NCBI GenBank assembly: GCA_003665825.1
Contig: QPFY01000001.1
Coordinates: 2,039,001 to 2,103,000 of the forward strand
DNA length: 64,000 nt
Source of the DNA: Microbotryum silenes-acaulis
Lineage: Eukaryota; Basidiomycota; Microbotryomycetes; Microbotryales; Microbotryaceae
Direction: 5' to 3'
Below, piece by piece: positions 56,463 to 64,000 of the stretch. Below the pieces are notes generated by a model. That model was not told the origin of the DNA. It searched no databases and worked only from the letters and a program-made list of their open reading frames with translations. Positions within the stretch are counted from its first letter, which is position 1; every line of letters begins with the position of its first letter. Both the position numbers and the translations under genes were made by a program.

Positions 56463-57838
56463 ATGGCGAGCACATCCCTTACAAACCCCACGTCTCGCCG
56501 CCCCGCGACGTCGCTCTACATCGGCAAAACTTCGCCCAGAATCCAGCACGCGATCCTCTCCCTGCCCGACACCGAGTCCCTCCTATCCCGTCTAGACCTC
56601 CCCACCACTCTAGCCGACTCCGAACCTTCCCTGGAACTACTCTCTCAAATCTTGATGGCTTGGCATACGCACATCCCTTATGACACGAGTAGCTTGCACG
56701 TCAAGAGGACGGATTGGGAAAACGCGATGGAGGAGAGTCGATCGATCGTATTGGGGACCGGGGACGGGATGGAGTTGGGCGTGGGCAACTTTGAGAGGAT
56801 TTCCAAGAGGTATACGGGTGTGTTCGAGAGATGCTGGTGTTTTGGAAGGTTACCTAGGGAAGAGGTGGCTGACGTGAAGGCTCGATTCCGCTTGTCCTCC
56901 TCGATCGGGAATCTATTTCTGTTTCGTGTGCGGTCGCTCGGGGTACAGGGGGCTATTGCTATGCCCAAAACACACTTTGTGCCGCTTTCCTACGAGGTAC
57001 TTTCATCCCAGTTACTCGCATCCGATAACTTGCGACGCCTTGCGATGACTGAAAAACGTCACGTGACCCGTCCCCCTCAGGTTTCGGCTACCGAGTGACC
57101 GAAGTCGGTGCTCGCGTCTACCTTTTCCGGGGCAAAGAACCCGCCGTCGAAGGCTATGACTGGTCCTGTATCACCCACGAACTGCTCATCGTCGACTGGG
57201 CCGGTTCCGACTCGAAGCGCTACGTCCTCGACGCCGGATTCGGCGGCGGGGGATGTCCTTACCCCATCGTCCTCGAAGACGGAGCGACGTCCCGTTCTTT
57301 AACCCGCAACGAATCCTTCCTCTTGCGCAAACAAACCATGGGCATCAATTCTTTCGAAGAGATCCATGACCCACCGTCCGGATGGACGTTGTACCGTCGT
57401 GTTCTTCCCCGTGGAAGCGTCGTCGAGGATGTGACGAATTTGGATCCGAGTCCGGGGTTTTGGTCCCCTTGTGTTCATTTCACGCTCGAGTCGATCTTGC
57501 CGAGTGATGTCATCATGGCCGAGTACTATAACTCGCACGCTCCGGCGGCACCGTTTATGATCTTTTTTGTAAGTCTACTCACTTGCGTGTGATCGAACGT
57601 TCATTGAAGATCCCCTCACGGGTAGGTCGTCTCCATACTGCTTCCCACCGGTGCTCGCAAAACCCTCTCCTACGGCGCTCCCCCGATCGACCTCAAAGAC
57701 GGCGACGACAACCTGATCAAAGCCAAACTGTACACCAAGGAAGGAATCAAGGGGGAGGAGGAGAACGTGGAGTTTATTCCGTTCGAAACGGGACCGATTC
57801 GGAAGGTGTTGGAGAGGGAGTTTGGGTTTAGGTTCTGA
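56463..57838 (+). CDS. Arylamine N-acetyltransferase
   Basis: Predicted 367-residue cytosolic enzyme that moves acetyl (or in some fungi malonyl) groups from CoA to aromatic amines and hydrazines. Exons: 56463-56817, 56949-56996, 57081-57568, 57626-57838. The catalytic triad appears only after splicing: C122 in KRYTGGYCYAQNTL, H167 in CITHELLIVD, D185 in YVLDAGFGGG. The 48-bp exon that holds the active Cys is tiny and out of frame with exon 1 in the raw sequence, so an unspliced reading gives a false protein lacking the active site. The early PYDTSSLHV and NFERISKR segments and the C-terminal half match fungal members. Intron 1 has a weaker gtgtgt donor but its phase and the motif it restores support it. 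Both sides are flanked by copies of one inverted repeat. Confidence 0.9.
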
Positions 57839-59649
57839 GGTTCTCTCAGAAGCGGACCGGGAGAAGCGCTTGGTAGTAGAGCTGGATGAACTTATAGATT
57901 GGACATGAAGAGATCCCAGTGATGACAAGAAGAGGCAATACGATCAACCGTCCTCGTGGTCCAATTTCTGAACGTCCGCCTCCTGAACTGCCGCCTCCTG
58001 AGGTTTTGACTCCTGAGGATCATACACACCATTCGACTTCACCTTGGGCGTGAATCGAAAGCGAACCCGATACGCAACGGGCACGTGGAGTTGGTTCAAT
58101 ATTCCTGAAATTGTGCATTGAAGTCGATGATGCTGTACTCCTTACGCAACGTATCCGTCTGACCGAAGTTGGAAGGAGCGGCAGGGACAGACGCTACCAA
58201 GTTGAACCACGGACTGATCCGATGCAGAGCCAATCGTCAGAGTCAATCTTTAGACACCATGAGACATGAATACCCGAGTACACACCTGATCGGATGTAGA
58301 GCAAAAGGTGAGGAGAAGACCCAAGTTCGGGTTCGCGGGATCAAGCCTATCAAATTTCATTCGGGCACTTCGCTCCCTCCGAAGGCGCTTTTGACTTGAT
58401 GGCGCGCCATTCCAAGCTCCGAGACAGCAGTTGAAGATTTGTCCCTAGGAGACTTCAGCGTGCACCTATAGGATAGGGCAATCAAGATGATGAACCAAAA
58501 CAAACGTGGAGACGTGAGTAAAAGTTTCTCAGAGGCCACAGGTGAGAGAGACGGAGGGTGACCGAAACGGCCGAGAGACAGGGGGTGATAAGAGAGAGTG
58601 CGGGAGAAAGGTAGAACCGAGAAACGGGACCGATAACGAGAACAAGACGCTGAGAAGACTGGAGAACGATACCGAACGAGACTTGAGACACGTAAAAAAT
58701 TAAAGCCGGGTGAGATATTCTATTGGATCCTCGAAATGGTCTACCACCAATAAGAAGCAAACTCCCCCGAGACGTCCTATCCACTCAAACCGCCCCACGC
58801 TTTTATCCCCTTTGACTGCCTCATCCGCTCATTTAGCCGTTCTTCCCGCTTTTCCTGGTCAGTCTCGGCCCTCCATCCCAATCCCGCGCAACTATATGCT
58901 TCCGTCGCTCATTAATCTCCGAGTCTTCGTGGCGAAAAAGCGAAAAGACCGTTCAGAATAACCTGCTCTTTTTCCTTTCGCCTTTCGCCGCCTTTCTTCC
59001 TTCCGGCCCGGTCCTCCGTGCACATCTCTAAAGCATGTATTGTCGTTGTTATTTGATCTGAAATTTACCCGAGAGCGCTTTATCGACGAGGTATCCGCCG
59101 AAGCCGCTGTCATTGACCTAATCGATCCCCCGAGGTGACTTGTCCCCTAATCCGATTTCTGCCGCCGCTGCCGCTAACCTCGACGACCGCCGAAATTCAG
59201 AACTTGCTGCCGTAACTAATGCTGTTGGCCTTGACAATTTCGATTCCGACGGGATCCCTAGGACGACACACCCCCTTGTGGGAGCTCGGCATTTTTTTCC
59301 CAACGACCGGCTGCTTGAGCACTACTGCGTTCGGTAATTCGGGCTAATCGCAGCTCTTCCCGTGTACACCGGGCTGATCAACGGTCCGCACCTGTTAGCT
59401 TTCTTCATCCTACTCACCCCATCCACATCCCTCGTGTTTGATCTTCTAAGTAGGCCATTGAACTGAACACAGCGATTGATTCGATCCGCCCACCTCCTCG
59501 CCCGGCTTGCTGACAAGGCTGAGCGCTTGCCCGACAGGGATAGCGAGCCAATACACGAACCCGACTGACGAGCTTTTGAAGAAAGCGACCAGAAGAAACT
59601 CTCCGGCCTCGGCTGTGATTTCGCGCAACCAAACTCCCAACGACCAATA
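57839..59649. other. Intergenic region with repeat copy B and an unexplained open stretch
   Basis: No confident gene. Copy B of the inverted repeat lies at 58560-58945. From about 59045 to 59335 the plus strand reads FDLKFTRERFIDEVSAEAAV, then after a stop or splice NPISAAAAANLDDRRNSELA and on to NDRLLEHYCVR; this looks protein-like and may be a decayed transposase or gag piece, but I cannot name it. Confidence 0.4.
58560..58945 (-). repeat. Dispersed repeat, copy B (inverted)
   Basis: Reverse complement of this stretch aligns along its length with copy A at 55420-55790, with small gaps. The two copies face each other across the arylamine N-acetyltransferase gene, 2.8 kb apart. Confidence 0.75.
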
Positions 59650-60034
59650 ATGGCTAGATCAGGCGTACCGGGGTACTATGCAGGCAAGTTCCTTCGGCCT
59701 TACAGCAGATGCCGAGGCGGAACTAGCCCCTAATCACCTGATATTATCGACTTCCCTTATTTTAGTTCGACATGGCCGCGTGGAGGGTATCTACACCACT
59801 TGGGCAGAGGCCGAAGAGCAAGTCAAGGGTTTCTCCGGCGCAAAACACAAGAAGTTTCCGGACCTTCGCTCGGCTCAAGCGTACCTCGCCGCAGGCCGTG
59901 ACCCTCTTCCATCCGGAACCCTGGTGGGATATCAAAGCTCGGCAGTGCCGAACTTAGCTTTAACTCGGTGCTGTTACCCGTGCCACTCTTTCGAGATGCA
60001 GCAAGCTCAGTCGATGACGGACGTGCGTTACTGA
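59650..60034 (+). CDS. Stand-alone RNase H1 N-terminal (viroplasmin-like) domain protein
   Basis: Spliced from 59650-59683 and 59766-60034 it gives 100 residues. Residues 1-56 are a textbook RNase H1 N-terminal hybrid-binding domain: MARSGVPGYYAVRHGRVEGI, then YTTWAEAEEQVKGFSGAKHK and KFPDLRSAQAYLAAG. In full RNase H1 this domain grips RNA:DNA hybrids ahead of the catalytic domain. Here about 44 unrelated residues follow and the frame stops; no catalytic DEDD domain is visible in the next kilobase. The only intron uses a GC donor (G|GCAAGT), needed to restore YYAV-RHG. It may be a truncated duplicate of the RNase H1 gene or a small separate gene; a missed further intron cannot be excluded. 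Confidence 0.65.
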
Positions 60035-60594
60035 ACGTCGGAATTGGGTGAGAGTCCGTCAGAAGGCCCTACGCCTGAGGAGCATGGATGTCCTGATACG
60101 TTCTCTCACTGCAATTGAGTGGACATCGAGTGATGGAGCTTCGTTGCATTTCATTTCTTTGCTTTCTTGTCTTGTTGGGGGGCCTTGTGCCGTTTCAGAG
60201 TCCTTGCTGAGTTCGGGCCCGGGCCCGGCCAGAAAACCACACACCGGCGAGACCCCTATCGAGATTATTTTCATAGCTTTCAGACCCAAACGGGCATTTC
60301 TTCAGAGGACGTGATGTTCAAGTAGGCTAGGTCCCTGAACGAGGGGATTGATTGAAATATGACAAGTAGGTGATGCTGGCTCGGCTTCCATTCGGGCATC
60401 ACGTGATCGACACCTATCGGCGAATTGCAAGTCGGGAAACTCGTGGAAGATCTGAGACTCGCACGAGCGCTCATTCGCTTCCTGATCGAACCTTTGAGAT
60501 CAGGTAAGTTCGAATGTTAACGGAAACGACCTGAACTGTGCTCGTGTCAACCTCCTGCGATGCTTGGTCCCACGCCCCCACATTCTGACAGGCC
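60035..60594. other. Intergenic region
   Basis: 560 bp between the RNase H1 N-domain ORF and the gag-like ORF, same strand. Contains a GGGCCCGGGCCCGGCC run near 60218. No RNase H catalytic sequence seen. No LTR boundary recognised. Confidence 0.4.
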
Positions 60595-61467
60595 ATGACA
60601 ACCCAGCTCGATGACTCCACGTCACCAGACCTGCGTGGGGACAACGCCACGAGTCCGCAGCCCCTTAACCCGGATGGAGAGTCCTCGACGGTGACATTGA
60701 CAAAGAAGGAATACGACGAGCTAGTGCGTAAAGCTCGACGTCTTGAACCTCCCCACCTCCCATCCTACGTGATCCCCGAAATCCCCGACCACTGCAAACT
60801 GAAGGGGAGCGAAAACTTCTGGGAATGGGATCGCAACATGTCGTATTTGGCCCCTAGGGAGGTTGACACCTTTACCAAACACGGCACGATCCCTGATACC
60901 TGGACTCAAGACGTTCGCGCCAAGTGGGAGCATTACGCACGCATGATCATCCTGGCATCCATAACCGACCCAGCGCTCCATATGCTCCTTGCCATGGATC
61001 CCGACGCAACGGCTCACGACTGGTGGGTCGCCTTTCGGGAACGATACGCACCCAACGACGCCCTCGCCACAATTTCACTCGTCGACAAATTTTGCAACAT
61101 GTCCGGTATGCCCTCCGAGCACGCAGGTTTCCTAGAATGGTCCAGGCGAACCCTACTAAACTTGGCGACCCACATAAGGAAGAACGAAATCGACGTCGAA
61201 CAGCTCATGGCAGCTCGACTCCTCGCCAACATACCCCCAGCACTTGAACCTTGGCGATCGGCTGTCATACGCCGCCTCGAACCTGGTCAGAAACGACTTC
61301 CTTCGTTCGAGGATTTGCTCTGGTCCCTCCGCCGTCACCTCGACACGCCGTGCCAGTTTCGCTTCAGCCGCGATCATACGGCGAATCAATGTCCGGGGCG
61401 GGAACAGCGCACGAATCATGTCGAGCACAAGGCCTCGTCAAATGGTCGTAGAAAGAAGACAAATTAG
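60595..61467 (+). CDS. Solitary copia-type gag-like protein with altered zinc knuckle
   Basis: Intact frame of 290 residues. The core resembles copia Gag: CKLKGSENFWEWDRNMSYL, WWVAFRERYAPNDALATISL, VDKFCNMSGM, and VEQLMAARLLANIPP, with a preceding short coiled coil. The C-terminal knuckle reads CQFRFSRDHTANQC, exactly the CX2CX4HX4C spacing but with Arg in place of the second Cys, so metal binding is probably lost. No protease, integrase or reverse transcriptase follows, and no LTRs were recognised on either side. It is a different family from the intact copia Gag at 49467. It could be a remnant, a non-autonomous element, or a domesticated gag; the undamaged frame speaks mildly for the last. 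Confidence 0.72.
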   Translation: MTTQLDDSTSPDLRGDNATSPQPLNPDGESSTVTLTKKEYDELVRKARRLEPPHLPSYVIPEIPDHCKLKGSENFWEWDRNMSYLAPREVDTFTKHGTIPDTWTQDVRAKWEHYARMIILASITDPALHMLLAMDPDATAHDWWVAFRERYAPNDALATISLVDKFCNMSGMPSEHAGFLEWSRRTLLNLATHIRKNEIDVEQLMAARLLANIPPALEPWRSAVIRRLEPGQKRLPSFEDLLWSLRRHLDTPCQFRFSRDHTANQCPGREQRTNHVEHKASSNGRRKKTN

Positions 61468-61968
61468 ACTTTGCCCCCCGTCCAGCAACAGCAACAGGTG
61501 ACCGGGTACGAATACCAAGCTTCGGTGCAGCAGTAGGCCAATTGAAGTAAGCTAGTCCCATCATGACGAACCGACAGTCGTCTACAACCACTACGAGGTC
61601 CATGTTTACCACTACACGAGCAGTCTGTCCCTCGTAAACATCATCAAGGTCCCAAGAAGCGATACACCCCTACACGCGCTGTTGAACGTAGTCTGTGTCC
61701 ATGCCAGCAGCGATAGCATGGCTTGGGGGTTGCGGGAGAAGAGCCTATCTCTGGTCTTTGCTCTTTGGCCCGTAGAGTAGACTTTGCCTCACGTACTATT
61801 TCTTTGGCTGCGCTTTTGGACGCTGCATGTTTTGGGGGGTGGTCTAGCTGTCAGCTTCGGTGCTCTTGTAATCATAGTCATTAAATTTCTCATTTCACTC
61901 CACCCCCGATCGCATCTTGACCGGGGCCAGATGCTACAGACAATATTCTGTGTACCCCCAAAGCATGA
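61468..61968. other. 3' flank of the gag-like ORF and the CHR transporter
   Basis: 501 bp between convergent stop codons. Starts with short CAG-rich frames that do not continue into pol sequence; the second half is T-rich. Nothing else recognised. Confidence 0.4.
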
Positions 61969-63758
61969 CTAAGCTTGCTGAACACCATACCAAGCCAACC
62001 CTCCAACCGCTCCACCCAAGATCGCAACCGGTGTCGGAACGTTGAACCAACCACACGCGACAAAAGTCGCCGCGACGATCGAAACCCAGAAGCCGTCCTG
62101 ATCGAGAGATCGGAAGGCTGCTGGGACGCCGGGGTCGAGGGTCGATCCTTGGACGAAGCCGACTCGGAAGAGGCGATAGACGGCCGAGTAGATCTGGGGA
62201 GAGAAGGACGATAACGCTATCAGCAAGCTGCTCGCTCCAGGTCCAACTGCGGACGCGGTCACTTCGAGACGTACGAGTCCGATAGCCCCCGCGTTGAAAC
62301 CCCTCAAGACGCTCCGCACCGGACTTTTAGTCTTAAATTTTTGATACAAAGGTAGAGCACCCAACTTGAGCAATATGCCTGGGGTAAAGATCGCCATCGC
62401 GCCCAAGAGGCCACCCAAGAATGGCTGGGATGGGATCACAAGAACTCCTAAGAACGCGGCAAAGTTGAATTGAGGGCCGGGCAGGGCTTGCAGCAACGCG
62501 AAACCGAGGAGGAAATCGCGCGGGGCGACCCACCCTGGATCGACGGTGTATGATCGCAAGAGAGGGATCACGACGGGCCCGCCACCAAAGATGAGCGTGC
62601 CGGCAAGCATGAGGTTGGTCACGAAGTCGAGGATCCGTGCTCGAGGCGTCAAGGCGCGCGAGACGATCAAGGAGATCAGAAGAGCGAAGAAGCCGGCGCA
62701 GATCATCAAGCCTTGCTTGACCGTGATGGTGAAGTACGGTGGCTCCTCCTCTTGAACCTCGGCGCCCGCGTCGTCGTTCGTGTTACCCTGGCTGGGCCGA
62801 GAGGAGGATGCTTCAGGAGGCGGAGTCGGGTAGCGTCCCCTCGACTCGCAATGACTGTCACGCCGAGTGACGGCTGATCTTTTGTGCAGTGTTTCTGCCT
62901 CGAAAAAATCCCTCGTGACGGCTGGTATTGGCCGAGCGATGTCCATCTCGATGTCCTCGGATTGTTCAGGCACGACGGGGGATTCTGCAATTCGCTCGCG
63001 TCCAGTTCTTCGCGTGTCTCGGTACTCGGTCGCCTTGTCGAACAAGTAAGTAGAAATTCCGCTCGCAGCCATTAATACGGGGTAGAGCCATTGCGATTCG
63101 TAGCAAGCCGCAATTGCACCCATCAAGAAGACCAACAGACGAGTGATGTCGTCCGTGATGACCTTCAGACTCAGCTGGTACGCCGCAAGCGAAACAAGTC
63201 CAATAGCCGCCGAGTTGAGCCCGGTGAAAAGTGCGAACGCAATGTCTGGAAGCGTATTGGGGATCCTCTTGACTCCAAATGCGATACCGATCATGGCAAA
63301 CATGCCCGGGCTGGTCAAGAGAACGAATGAGAGTACGGCCGCCGGGGTGCCTCCTCGAATCGCCGAGATGGAGAAGGCGATTTGAGAGAAGGCCGGACCG
63401 GGCAGGGCGTTCCCCAATGCGAGCAAATCTTGGAACGTCGTGTCATCGATCCATTTCTCGCGAATGACGAAGATTTTGCGGAGCAAAATTACTGCGATTG
63501 AGCAGACGGTCCCGAATCTATCAGCACGGGCCTCCGACCTGGAGTCAGGCGGGGCACATATTCAAGACTTGAAGGCGCGTTAGGTATCGTCGGCGCCGGC
63601 GTACGTTGGCAGCCGGTACCTTCCGTAGAGATCATCCAAAAGCGCTTACAATTTGCTGATGGTCCACCGAACGATGCAAACCCGAGAGGTCCATAGAAAC
63701 GAACGGTCTCGACCAAGCGAGCGGTCAAGGACCGCCTCCGCGTCGCGGTGACTGGCAT
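61969..63758 (-). CDS. Chromate transporter (CHR family), two-domain
   Basis: Predicted 543-residue membrane protein. Exons (minus): 63758-63650 and 63491-61969; phases agree. CHR proteins export chromate in bacteria, and related fungal and algal forms transport sulfate-like anions; the substrate here is not known. Two homologous halves are visible. The first has GPLGFASFGGPSA, DLLALGNALPGPAFSQIAF and IRGGTPAAVLSFVLLTSPGM; the second has LIFGGGPVVIPLL, FLLGFALLQALPGPQFNFAA and GAMAIFTPGILLKLGALPLY. A charged cytosolic linker of about 90 residues joins them. About ten to twelve helices. The start ATG at 63758 follows two in-frame Ile codons; an upstream extension is open but not needed. Single-intron structure is sparse for this window. 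Confidence 0.92.
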
Positions 63759-64000
63759 GATGATCACGTGATTCACGTCCTTGAACTTTGAAGCCGGCGT
63801 CGGCGAGCTATGTTGGGTCTCGTACGATGATCTTACACGGGCGATGGCATTCACTGTGATAGACGCGGTCCTTGGATCTGCTGAAGCGCGAACGCACTCG
63901 ATGTGTTCAAGAGCCAGAGCCACGAAGTCGACAGAGGCGCCGGATCGATCTCACGATCGAAAGCACGTGCTTGGCCAAGACGTTTCACGTGACCGCGACC

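Noticed and set aside
60218..60234. GGGCCCGGGCCC run as a possible terminator hairpin
   Set aside because: Self-complementary by composition; intrinsic terminators of this kind are not expected in fungal nuclear genes.

Overview
The window is nuclear DNA from a GC-rich, intron-dense fungus, most likely a basidiomycete; the pucciniomycotine (Microbotryomycetes-like) side is a guess. The evidence is 16 protein-coding genes I could model, most cut by many short introns (about 45-250 bp), pyrimidine-rich stretches before start codons, and typical fungal families. Sixteen models (all except the one at 32201) sum to an exact multiple of three. There is no sign of bacterial organisation, and I saw no tRNA, rRNA or CRISPR array.

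Layout, left to right. 0-12.5 kb: a four-finger C2H2 transcription factor (+), then convergent to it a 2,219-residue XMAP215/Stu2-type microtubule polymerase (-). 13-20 kb: a Slm1/2-like BAR-PH protein (+) divergent from the polymerase gene, a multi-pass UPF0658-like membrane protein (-) and a Pmp3-domain protein with a long tail (+). 20.4-21.6 kb: a decayed 5'-truncated LINE. 22-31 kb: a secreted alkaline phosphatase, a coiled-coil protein of unknown function, an MFS transporter of the Mch1/nodulin-like type, and the NatB catalytic subunit Nat3 (all +). 32-34 kb: a single-pass membrane protein whose N-terminus I could not settle. 36-37.7 kb: gene debris, a broken purple acid phosphatase copy abutting a fragment of Nbp35. 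38-47 kb: a nucleotide-sugar transporter, the NDUFA9-type complex I subunit, then a divergent pair (PUB-domain protein and OTU1-type deubiquitinase), both of families that work with Cdc48/p97.

The right third (47-61.5 kb) is repeat-rich. It holds an intact Ty1/copia element with identical 215-bp LTRs and a 5-bp target duplication, a diverged inverted repeat pair flanking an arylamine N-acetyltransferase gene, a tiny gene coding only for an RNase H1 N-terminal domain, and a solitary gag-like ORF without pol. A two-domain chromate (CHR) transporter closes the window on the minus strand.

Most genes are unrelated housekeeping functions. The points I consider worth a second look are the p97-linked divergent pair, the five-TOG polymerase, the high share of GC-AG introns (five of about 80 modelled), the young copia insertion, the chimeric Nbp35/phosphatase debris, and the solitary gag plus RNase H1 N-domain neighbourhood. 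I did not find a clearly new multi-gene system.
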